DNA of 17,050 bases. Source: an uncultured Eubacteriales bacterium (GTDB lineage Bacteria; Bacillota; Clostridia; Oscillospirales; Oscillospiraceae). The stretch lies in the NCBI GenBank assembly GCA_900553545.1, contig USDP01000013.1:1-17050 (forward strand), read 5' to 3'. How positions within the stretch are numbered: position 1 is the first letter of the stretch; each line of letters opens with the position of its first letter. Both the position numbers and the translations under genes were made by a program. This document shows positions 1-6,022 of this stretch, piece by piece. The notes beneath the pieces are model-generated. The model was given only the letters and a program-made list of their open reading frames with translations. It was not told the DNA's origin and made no database searches.

Positions 1-184
1 CGCTACGCTTGGTGTAACGGGTCATGGCGACACGGGCCGCCTCGATCTGGTTGCCGGTGATCCAGCCAGGCTCGAGGGCCTGAATGCCGAATTCGCCGTA
101 CGCGATCTTATTGCCGCGGGAAGCAACGCCCTTCATGCGGCCTCTCTGAACGCGACGATATTTGGTTCTCTTGGGCATTAACAT
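1..184 (-). CDS. rplP: 50S ribosomal protein L16 (uL16), N-terminal part, cut by window edge
   Basis: This is the first 61 codons of L16, which binds 23S rRNA near the A-site tRNA elbow in the large subunit. The start reads MLMPKRTKYRRVQRGRMKG, the characteristic L16 opening, followed by GEFGIQALEPGWITGNQIEAARVAMTR, all standard family sequence. The ATG at 184-182 shares its A with the last base of the rpsC TAA stop (TAATG), so translation is probably coupled to rpsC. A second in-frame ATG at 178-176 could also start the protein, but the overlap and the usual ML(L/M)PKR opening favour 184. The gene continues beyond position 1. The family identity is certain. Confidence 0.95.
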   Translation of the reverse strand, partial: MLMPKRTKYRRVQRGRMKGVASRGNKIAYGEFGIQALEPGWITGNQIEAARVAMTRYTKRS

Positions 185-990
185 TAGCGGTTGCCTCCTT
201 CCGTGCGGTTGTTGTTGTAGGAGCGGCGCTCGCCGTTGTTGTTGTTATACGGACGACGGTCGCCATAACCTCTGCGCTCGCCGTTGCGGCGGTCGCCGCG
301 GCGGTCGTCGCGCTGACGGCGCTCACGCTTGGCAGGCTCCGGATTGGCGGCGCGCAGCGTGGTGTTGAGGACTTCGCCCTTGTAGATCCAGACCTTGCAG
401 CCGACCTTACCATAGGTGGTGTTGGCCTCGGCAAAACCGTACTCGATGTCGGCACGGATGGTCTGCAGGGGGATGGTGCCCTCGTGATAGGATTCGCTTC
501 TGGCGATCTCAGCGCCGCCCAGACGGCCGCCGCAGGTGCACTTAATGCCCTTTGCGCCGAGTCTGGTCGCTCTCTGGATGGCCTGCTTCATCGCGCGGCG
601 GAAGGAGATACGCTTTTCCAGCTGTGCGGCGATGTTCTCCGCGACAAGCTGCGCGTTCAGGTCGGGGCTGCGGACCTCAACGATGTTGAGGGCGACAGTC
701 TTGCCGAGCTTGGCTTCGATCTTCTGGCGCAGGGCCTCGATCTCCGTGCCGCCCTTGCCGATGATGACACCGGGACGGGAGCAGTGGATGTTGATCTTGA
801 CCTTCGCATTGTCTCTTTCGATTTCGATCTTGGCGATGCCGGCGGCATAGAGGGTGCTCTTGAGGTACTTACGGATGTTGTAATCCTCGACAATCAGATC
901 ACCGACTTTGTCTTCGCGGGCATACCAACGAGAGTCCCAGTCTTTAATTACGCCAACGCGCAATCCATGGGGATTAACTTTCTGTCCCAT
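184..990 (-). CDS. rpsC: 30S ribosomal protein S3 (uS3) with Arg/Asn-rich C-terminal tail
   Basis: S3 sits at the mRNA entry channel of the small subunit. The protein opens with MGQKVNPHGLRVGVIKDWDSRW. Its type 2 KH domain carries the GKGG loop at residues 78-81 (SRPGVIIGKGGTEIE). The S3 C-terminal domain follows (GRLGGAEIARSESYHEG, residues 155-171) and ends near residue 213. At 268 residues it is longer than the usual 210-230. The extra part (about 215-268) is low-complexity, rich in R, G, D and N, with imperfect repeats such as GDRRPYNNNN and GERRSYNNN. Such basic tails occur in some Gram-positive S3 proteins and may contact RNA (inference). The ribosome binding site AGGAGG precedes ATG at 990. 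The gene starts 13 bases after rplV ends. Confidence 0.97.
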   Translation of the reverse strand: MGQKVNPHGLRVGVIKDWDSRWYAREDKVGDLIVEDYNIRKYLKSTLYAAGIAKIEIERDNAKVKINIHCSRPGVIIGKGGTEIEALRQKIEAKLGKTVALNIVEVRSPDLNAQLVAENIAAQLEKRISFRRAMKQAIQRATRLGAKGIKCTCGGRLGGAEIARSESYHEGTIPLQTIRADIEYGFAEANTTYGKVGCKVWIYKGEVLNTTLRAANPEPAKRERRQRDDRRGDRRNGERRGYGDRRPYNNNNGERRSYNNNRTEGGNR

Positions 991-1003
991 AGTAACCTCC
1001 TGC

Positions 1004-1339
1004 TTACGCCTTCTCGCTCACACCAAGGGTGATGTGAGTGGTTCTCTTCAGAATACGGTTGTACCGGCCCTGTGCGCGGGGCATGCCACGCTTCAGCGTG
1101 GGGCCGGGGTTCGCAATCGCGGTGGACACATAGAGGTTGTCCGCGTTCATGCCGTGGTTGTTCTCGGCATTGGCGATCGCGCTTCTGAGCAGCTTGAGCA
1201 TGGGTTCGGAGGCAGCCTTGGGGGTCTGCATCAGGTATGCAGCTGCGGTTTTCACGTCTTTACCACGAATCAGGTCGCAAAGAATGACGACTTTGCGAGG
1301 AGAGATACGCAGGTACTTCAGATAAGCTCTAGCTTCCAT
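1004..1339 (-). CDS. rplV: 50S ribosomal protein L22 (uL22)
   Basis: L22 lines the peptide exit tunnel; its beta hairpin and that of L4 form the constriction that macrolides approach. The sequence is 111 residues, normal for the family. It opens MEARAYLKYLRISPRKVVILCDLIRGK and has the hairpin region NPGPTLKRGMPRAQGRYNRILKRTTHI near the C-terminus. An AGGAGG lies about 11 bases before the ATG, a rather long spacing. It lies in the S10 operon between rpsS (20 bases upstream) and rpsC (13 bases downstream). Confidence 0.97.
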   Translation of the reverse strand: MEARAYLKYLRISPRKVVILCDLIRGKDVKTAAAYLMQTPKAASEPMLKLLRSAIANAENNHGMNADNLYVSTAIANPGPTLKRGMPRAQGRYNRILKRTTHITLGVSEKA

Positions 1340-1359
1340 GTTTCTTGCGTCCTCCTTCG

Positions 1360-1635
1360 TTAAGAATTGGTGGTCTTGCTGCCAGAGTGGCCGCGGAACG
1401 TTCTGGTGGGAACGAACTCGCCCAGCTTATGGCCGACCATGTCTTCCGTGATATACACCGGCACATGACGGCGGCCGTCATGGACAGCGATGGTATGACC
1501 GACGAAGGAGGGGAAGATCGTGGAGGCGCGGGACCAGGTCTTGAGGACCTTCTTCTCGCCGGCCTTGTTCAGCTCGTCGACGCGCTTGATGAGTTCAGGC
1601 GCTACAAACGGGCCTTTCTTAATGCTTCTGCTCAT
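1360..1635 (-). CDS. rpsS: 30S ribosomal protein S19 (uS19)
   Basis: S19 is in the small-subunit head, pairs with S13 and touches the A-site tRNA region. The 91-residue product opens MSRSIKKGPFVAPELIKRV and contains the family signature blocks RASTIFPSFVGHTIAVHDGR and GHKLGEFVPTRTFRGHSG. The length is typical. The AGGAGG site with a 7-base spacer (AAAAGTA) fixes the ATG at 1635. It follows rplB by 12 bases, consistent with one polycistronic message. Confidence 0.97.
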   Translation of the reverse strand: MSRSIKKGPFVAPELIKRVDELNKAGEKKVLKTWSRASTIFPSFVGHTIAVHDGRRHVPVYITEDMVGHKLGEFVPTRTFRGHSGSKTTNS

Positions 1636-1647
1636 TACTTTTCCTCC

Positions 1648-2484
<837 letters not shown>

Positions 2485-2511
2485 TGTGCGTTACACTCCT
2501 TCAAAAATTGA

Positions 2512-2808
2512 TTAGACCATACCTTCGAAGAACTCGATGGTCTTGGAATCGGCAGTCAGCTTGACCATGGCCTTCTTGTAGCTGGCACGACGGCCGGCCG
2601 GAGCAGCACCCTGGCGCTTTTCCTTACCTTCCATACGGATGGTGTTGACTTTTTCGACCTTGACGTCGAAGATCTTTTCGATCGCTTTCTTGATCTCCGT
2701 CTTGTTGGCGTCGGTGGCGACTTTGAAGACGTACTTCTTGTCCTCGGTCGCTTCCATGGACTGCTCAGTGATGACGGGCTTGATGATGATGTCGTAAGCG
2801 GTCTTCAT
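2512..2808 (-). CDS. rplW: 50S ribosomal protein L23 (uL23)
   Basis: L23 sits at the exit of the peptide tunnel and is the docking point for trigger factor and SRP. The 98-residue protein opens MKTAYDIIIKPVITEQSM and has the block KYVFKVATDANKTEIKKAIE followed by VEKVNTIRMEGKEKRQG, a normal bacterial L23. Its ATG (2808-2806) overlaps the rplD TAA stop by one base (TAATG), indicating translational coupling to L4. No strong independent Shine-Dalgarno is needed or evident at the overlap. Confidence 0.97.
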   Translation of the reverse strand: MKTAYDIIIKPVITEQSMEATEDKKYVFKVATDANKTEIKKAIEKIFDVKVEKVNTIRMEGKEKRQGAAPAGRRASYKKAMVKLTADSKTIEFFEGMV

Positions 2809-3428
2809 TATGCGAACACCTCCTCAATCTTTGCGAGAGCTGCCTTGTCGACAACCAGCTTCTTGGCGTTCAGGATGTCGTAGACATTGATGACATTGGC
2901 GAATGCGACCTGCACGCCGGGGATGTTGGCCGCGCTCTTGACAACGACTTCGTTGTTCTCGGCGGTGACGACCAGCGCCTTGCAGTCGGCGCCGACAGCG
3001 TTCAGGAAGGTTTTGAAGGTCTTGGTCTTGATGGAGTCCATCTTGATCTCGTCGATGACGACCACGTTCTCCTCGCTGGCCTTGGCGGACAGCACGGACT
3101 TGAGGGCCAGTCTCTTGACCTTCTTGTTGAGGGTGTAGCTGTAATCACGGGGCTTCGGCGCGAAGACGATGCCGCCATGATACCACTGCGGGGCGCGGAT
3201 GGAGCCCTGACGGGCGCGGCCGGTGCCCTTCTGGCGCCACGGCTTGATGCCGCCGCCAGAGACCTCTGCACGGGTCAGAGCGCTCTGCGTGCCCTGACGG
3301 CAGTTGGCCAGGTGGTTCTTCACGACGTCGTGAACAACAGATTCATTGGGTTCAATGCCGAAAATAGCATCAGAGAGTTCAATCTCACCGACCTGCTTTC
3401 CAGCCATATCAAAAACTTTAGTCTGCAT
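2808..3428 (-). CDS. rplD: 50S ribosomal protein L4 (uL4)
   Basis: L4 folds the first domain of 23S rRNA and reaches the exit tunnel with a long loop. In E. coli it also represses its own S10 operon through the leader RNA. The 206-residue sequence carries the loop signature GGIKPWRQKGTGRARQGS followed by IRAPQWYHGGIVFAPKPRDY (about residues 59-96), and the C-terminal fold VNVYDILNAKKLVVDKAAL. The length is typical. GAGAGGAG precedes ATG at 3428. Whether this L4 acts on the attenuator at 4720-4743 cannot be told from sequence. Confidence 0.97.
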   Translation of the reverse strand: MQTKVFDMAGKQVGEIELSDAIFGIEPNESVVHDVVKNHLANCRQGTQSALTRAEVSGGGIKPWRQKGTGRARQGSIRAPQWYHGGIVFAPKPRDYSYTLNKKVKRLALKSVLSAKASEENVVVIDEIKMDSIKTKTFKTFLNAVGADCKALVVTAENNEVVVKSAANIPGVQVAFANVINVYDILNAKKLVVDKAALAKIEEVFA

Positions 3429-3444
3429 GATTTACTCTCCTCTC

Positions 3445-4176
3445 TTAGCGGTTTCTTGCCGAAGCCTTCTGCGGGTTGGTACGTGCAGAAGCCTTCTGCG
3501 GGTTGATGCTCGCGTTGGCAGCAGCGCCCTTTGCCTTGAAGTTCTTGACCGTGTTCTTCAGATACACGATGCCGCCCTTCGGGCCGGGGATCGCGCCGCG
3601 GACGACGATCATGTTCAGCTCTTCGTCGACCTTGACCACGTCGAGGTTCTCGACCGTGACCTGCTCAACGCCCATCTGGCCTGCGCCGTTGTGACCCTTG
3701 AAGATCCGGCTCGGAGAAGAGGTGGGGCCCATGGAACCGGCCTGACGATGGACCGGGCCGCCGCCGTGGGTCATCGGGGTGCGATGGCCGCCGCAGCGCT
3801 TGACCGGGCCTTCAAAGCCGTGGCCCTTGCTGATGCCGGTGACATCGATCTTGTCGCCGACGGCAAAGATGCTGGCCTTGACTTCGTCGCCGACGTTCAT
3901 CTCGGCGGCCTTTTCCACGCGGAATTCTTTCAGGTGCTTCTTGGCGGCAACGTTGGCCTTCTTCAGATGGCCGAGTTCCGGCTTGGTCAGCTTGGACTCT
4001 TTGACATCCTCATAGCCGAGCTGCACAGCGGAATAGCCGTCGTTCTCAACGGTTTTCTTCTGCGTGACGACGCAGGGGCCGGCCTCGATAACAGTGACCG
4101 GGATGACCTTGCCGCTCTCATCGAAAATCTGGGTCATGCCCACTTTTTTGCCGATGATCGCTTTCTGCATTTGCAT
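3445..4176 (-). CDS. rplC: 50S ribosomal protein L3 (uL3), extended C-terminus with tandem 9-residue repeat
   Basis: L3 is an early assembly protein whose loop approaches the peptidyl-transferase centre. The start MQMQKAIIGKKVGMTQIFDE and the blocks GISKGHGFEGPVKRCGGHR, MTHGGGPVHRQAGSMG and FKGHNGAGQMGVEQVTVEN match the family. The protein is 243 residues against about 210 in most bacteria. The excess includes a C-terminal tail in which NPQKASAR occurs twice (about residues 225-232 and 234-241). AGGAGG with an 8-base spacer supports ATG at 4176; a second ATG lies two codons inside. The 130-base gap from rpsJ is long for this operon and contains hairpins listed separately. Confidence 0.97.
   Translation of the reverse strand: MQMQKAIIGKKVGMTQIFDESGKVIPVTVIEAGPCVVTQKKTVENDGYSAVQLGYEDVKESKLTKPELGHLKKANVAAKKHLKEFRVEKAAEMNVGDEVKASIFAVGDKIDVTGISKGHGFEGPVKRCGGHRTPMTHGGGPVHRQAGSMGPTSSPSRIFKGHNGAGQMGVEQVTVENLDVVKVDEELNMIVVRGAIPGPKGGIVYLKNTVKNFKAKGAAANASINPQKASARTNPQKASARNR
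3461..3505 (-). repeat. 27-base tandem duplication at the 3' end of rplC
   Basis: The 18 bases gaagccttctgcgggttg (plus strand) occur at 3461-3478 and again at 3488-3505, a period of 27 bases or nine codons. They encode the doubled NPQKASA(R) in the L3 tail. Identical DNA suggests a recent slippage or a repeat still able to change in copy number. Confidence 0.85.
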
Positions 4177-4205
4177 TTGTGTTTCCTCCTAATTTAAGGT
4201 TATTG

Positions 4206-4245
4206 GTTGACAAACGTGCGCATTGGGACGCATTGGTTTATCAAC
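4206..4245 (-). promoter_or_regulatory. Hairpin in the rpsJ-rplC spacer (second of two)
   Basis: On the transcribed strand GUUGAUAAAC pairs with GUUUGUCAAC (ten pairs, one G-U). Inside, after an asymmetric internal loop, UGCG pairs with CGCA around an 8-base loop. It lies about 30 bases before the rplC start and just ahead of the rplC Shine-Dalgarno. There is no U-run behind it, so it is not an intrinsic terminator. A processing, stability or translational control element is possible. The structure is seen in the sequence; the function is inference. Confidence 0.55.
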
Positions 4246-4285
4246 ATGACCCGTCCGTCCTCATATCGACGAACCGTGGCGGGCT

Positions 4286-4313
4286 GCTGTAATTAAAATT
4301 GTGTAATTACAGC
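4286..4313 (-). promoter_or_regulatory. Perfect 10-bp inverted repeat over the rpsJ stop codon
   Basis: GCTGTAATTA (4286-4295) and TAATTACAGC (4304-4313) are perfect reverse complements around an 8-base loop. The upstream arm in the transcript includes the last sense codon and the stop of rpsJ (TAA at 4309-4307). The stem is AT-rich with a GC clamp at its base and is not followed by a T-run. It may protect the rpsJ 3' end or mark a processing point between rpsJ and rplC. Confidence 0.55.
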
Positions 4314-4618
4314 TTTATCTCAATCTCAACACCGGCGGGAAGGTCGAGGGCCATGAGGGCCTCAACAGTCTTCTGATTGGGGTTGAGAATATCGATCAGT
4401 CTCTTGTGGGTTCTGCGCTCGAACTGCTCACGGGAATCCTTGTACTTATGAACAGCGCGAAGGATGGTGACGACTTCTTTCTTCGTGGGCAGCGGGATCG
4501 GGCCGGAGACGGCAGCGCCGTTGCGCTTGGCAGTCTCGACGATCTTCTCTGCGCTCGCGTCGATGAGCTGATGATCATACGCCTTCAGACGGATTCTGAT
4601 CATTTCCTGGTTTGCCAT
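4307..4618 (-). CDS. rpsJ: 30S ribosomal protein S10 (uS10)
   Basis: S10 is a small-subunit head protein and, as NusE, a partner of NusB in antitermination. The 103-residue product starts MANQEMIRIRLKAYDHQLID and carries AKRNGAAVSGPIPLPTKKE, the S10 signature region, and HKYKDSREQFERRTHKRLID. The length is typical. AGGAGG with spacer AAACACAC fixes ATG at 4618; the same 13-base string (tgtgtttcctcct, plus strand) recurs at the rplC start. This is the first gene of the operon, behind a leader of about 270 bases. Confidence 0.98.
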   Translation of the reverse strand: MANQEMIRIRLKAYDHQLIDASAEKIVETAKRNGAAVSGPIPLPTKKEVVTILRAVHKYKDSREQFERRTHKRLIDILNPNQKTVEALMALDLPAGVEIEIKL

Positions 4619-4888
4619 GTGTGTTTCCTCCTTGATGAAACGTATTCAGTGGTATTGATGCCCTGAGTACGGTCGAAGATCTTGTATACGCTATGCCGTG
4701 CGTATCACTCCGCACCATGAAAAAAGACCGACGTTGTCGGCCTGTTCACTGCGGCGATATACGCCGTATCGTGATCCTCAGCCGCCCGATGACCGGACAT
4801 ACTCCGCAGAAGTTACCGTCCAAGACGCAATCTCCTGCATCATCGCATTGACACGCACGGTCACGTTGTTTCCGCTCCCTACGCGCGC
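4619..4888 (-). promoter_or_regulatory. Structured 5' leader of the S10 operon
   Basis: About 270 transcribed bases with no credible coding sequence separate the promoter from rpsJ. Visible hairpins, in transcript order, are CGGCG/CGCCG (4752-4766), a terminator-like stem (4726-4743), and AUACGC/GCGUAU around an 8-base loop (4686-4705). The arm at 4781-4785 (gccgc, plus) can alternatively pair with 4751-4755 (gcggc), so mutually exclusive folds exist. Leaders of S10 operons are known sites of control by L4 in enterobacteria. I also recall a proposed clostridial S10 leader RNA family, but could not compare against it here. That this is an autoregulatory leader is inference. Confidence 0.7.
4720..4743 (-). 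terminator. Intrinsic terminator inside the S10 leader (attenuator)
   Basis: In the transcript GGCCGAC (4742-4736), loop AAC, and GUCGGUC (4732-4726) form a 7-bp stem, 8 bp with the flanking A-U pair, followed at once by UUUUUU (4725-4720). It lies about 145-165 bases after the predicted start of transcription and about 100 bases before rpsJ. I see no second promoter between it and rpsJ, so the operon must read through it. This fits attenuation. Confidence 0.8.
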
Positions 4889-4894
4889 CTTTAT

Positions 4895-4923
4895 ATACTA
4901 CAATAAATCCCTCTTGCTGTCAA
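4895..4923 (-). promoter_or_regulatory. Sigma-A promoter of the S10 operon
   Basis: The minus strand shows TTGACA (4923-4918), a 17-base spacer and TAGTAT (4900-4895), running into an AT-rich discriminator. The -35 is perfect, the -10 differs at one position, and the spacing is optimal. Transcription should start near 4888. It is the only strong promoter upstream of rpsJ. Confidence 0.85.
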
Positions 4924-4932
4924 GAGGGATTT
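4905..4932. promoter_or_regulatory. Perfect 12-bp inverted repeat covering the S10 promoter -35
   Basis: AAATCCCTCTTG (4905-4916), four bases, then CAAGAGGGATTT (4921-4932) form an uninterrupted palindrome. The -35 hexamer TTGACA spans its centre. It could be an operator for a dimeric regulator. It could also be the terminator of the trmB-microprotein transcript (minus direction: GC-rich stem, then AUUUAUUGU), sharing its DNA with the next promoter. Neither is proven; the symmetry is certain. Confidence 0.7.
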
Positions 4933-5058
4933 GAAATATTTTTTAGTAATTTTGCAAGAATCTGACCTGCAATTTTCGTCACTTCGCAGAATTTTCATCC
5001 ACTTCCGAAATGACCGCCTCCATGGCTCTGCACCGGCCGCAGAGGTGGACTGCGCGAT

Positions 5059-5196
5059 TCATTTCTTTTTCCGGACGATCAGGAATACGACCAGCGCCAC
5101 CGCTGCCGCGCCGAAGACCACCCACGGCCAGACCGGCCCGGAGACAAGCACCCTCGTCGGCCCGTCTGCGCCGCCGATGACGCCGATACTGCTCAT
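5059..5196 (-). CDS. 45-residue membrane microprotein with GGADGPT motif
   Basis: This short frame starts MSSIGVIGGADGPTRVLVSG, has one hydrophobic helix (about residues 22-40, WPWVVFGAAAVALVVFLIV) and ends in RKKK. The positive end predicts an outside N-terminus and inside C-terminus. Its ATG (5196-5194) overlaps the trmB TGA stop as ATGA, a typical coupled start. The coding signal is good: a strongly amphipathic layout and an exact motif. GGADGPT is known from the beta subunits of Na+-translocating decarboxylases (OadB, GcdB, MmdB), where the Asp lies in the ion path. Those proteins are far larger, so this is not one of them. A small accessory or ion-binding membrane peptide is a guess. No biotin or carboxyltransferase gene is nearby. 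Confidence 0.75.
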   Translation of the reverse strand: MSSIGVIGGADGPTRVLVSGPVWPWVVFGAAAVALVVFLIVRKKK

Positions 5197-5900
5197 TCTG
5201 CGACCTCCCCGGCTTCTGTGCTGTCTTCGGCCTCGTCCTTCGGATCTTCGGGGCGCGGCTGCTTCGTCACGACCACGGCCTCCACCCGGTTGATCGGCGT
5301 GCCGAGGCCGTAGAACTTCTCCTCATAGCCTGTCATGATCCCAACAGGGCCGTTGGCGTGCAGATCGTGCGTGACGTTATGCAGTTCGAGGAAGCAGCTC
5401 TCCATCTCGGGCAGCGACCAGTCGAAGAGCTTGGCGTTGTCGGTCTTGAAGTGGATCTGGCCGCCGAGCTTCAGCACCTTTTTATATTTTTCGAGGAACG
5501 TGTGGTACGTCAGCCGCCGCTTTGCGTTCTTTTTGCGGGGCCACGGATCGCAGAAGTTGATATAGAGCAGGTCGATCTCATCGTCGGCGAAGAACGCGTC
5601 GATGTTCGCGGCGTCGAGTGAGACGAAAAAGACGTTTTTCAGGCCCATGCGGATCGCGGACTCCATCGCGAGCACCAGCGCATCGGGCACGCGCTCGATC
5701 GCGATGAGCAGCACGTCCGGCTCCGCCGCAGCCGTCTCGACGGTAAATTTGCCCTTGCCGCAGCCGACCTCGACGCGCAGCTCGCGGCAGCCCGGCATCA
5801 GGCTCCGCCAGTTGCCGCGCAGCGCCTCCGGCTCGTGGATCCAGACGGATTCACAGGCGTTCATGCGCGGCTCGAGATTGTTTCTTCGTCTCATTCTCAT
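5193..5900 (-). CDS. trmB: tRNA (guanine-N7)-methyltransferase TrmB
   Basis: TrmB uses S-adenosylmethionine to make m7G at position 46 in the variable loop of many tRNAs. The 235-residue protein has a Rossmann-type methyltransferase fold: VEVGCGKGKF (about 43-52, SAM loop), IAIER (66-70, ribose-binding Glu), NFCDPWPRKKNAKRRL (115-130, family signature), FKTDN (151-155) and MTGYEEKF (189-196). The last matches the TxYE tRNA-recognition block. The C-terminal 20 residues are an acidic tail outside the domain. GAGGA about 7 bases before ATG supports the start, and MRMRRRNNLEPRM looks like a family N-terminus. It has its own promoter and a very short leader. The ATGA overlap links it to the microprotein. 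Confidence 0.96.
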   Translation of the reverse strand: MRMRRRNNLEPRMNACESVWIHEPEALRGNWRSLMPGCRELRVEVGCGKGKFTVETAAAEPDVLLIAIERVPDALVLAMESAIRMGLKNVFFVSLDAANIDAFFADDEIDLLYINFCDPWPRKKNAKRRLTYHTFLEKYKKVLKLGGQIHFKTDNAKLFDWSLPEMESCFLELHNVTHDLHANGPVGIMTGYEEKFYGLGTPINRVEAVVVTKQPRPEDPKDEAEDSTEAGEVAE

Positions 5901-5932
5901 GGTAAATTCCTCGGTTTTACAGATTTTTGGTC

Positions 5933-5961
5933 ATTATATCATAGAAATTAGAGAATTACAA
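5933..5961 (-). promoter_or_regulatory. Promoter of trmB
   Basis: TTGTAA (5961-5956), a 17-base spacer and a perfect TATAAT (5938-5933) precede trmB on the minus strand. The start of transcription would be near 5926, leaving a leader of about 25 bases that holds only the Shine-Dalgarno. Confidence 0.85.
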
Positions 5962-5980
5962 GCCACGCGCCGACGCGCGC

Positions 5981-6016
5981 AAAAAAACGGCTGCACCGAC
6001 GGTGCAGCCGTTTTTT
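5981..6016. terminator. Bidirectional intrinsic terminator after the SLH gene
   Basis: ACGGCTGCACC (5987-5997), loop GAC, GGTGCAGCCGT (6001-6011) form an 11-bp perfect stem. It is flanked by seven As (5981-5987) and six Ts (6011-6016), so it works in either direction. It lies 7 bases beyond the SLH gene stop and insulates trmB from the surface-protein operon. Confidence 0.95.
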
Positions 6017-6022
6017 GTGAAT

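Noticed and set aside
4207..4212. TTGACA on the plus strand in the rpsJ-rplC spacer as a -35 box
   Set aside because: It has no matching -10 at a proper distance and no plus-strand gene follows. It belongs to a hairpin arm.
4905..4946. Palindrome read as a plus-strand terminator because of a later T-run
   Set aside because: The T-run starts seven or more bases after the stem and no plus-strand gene precedes it.
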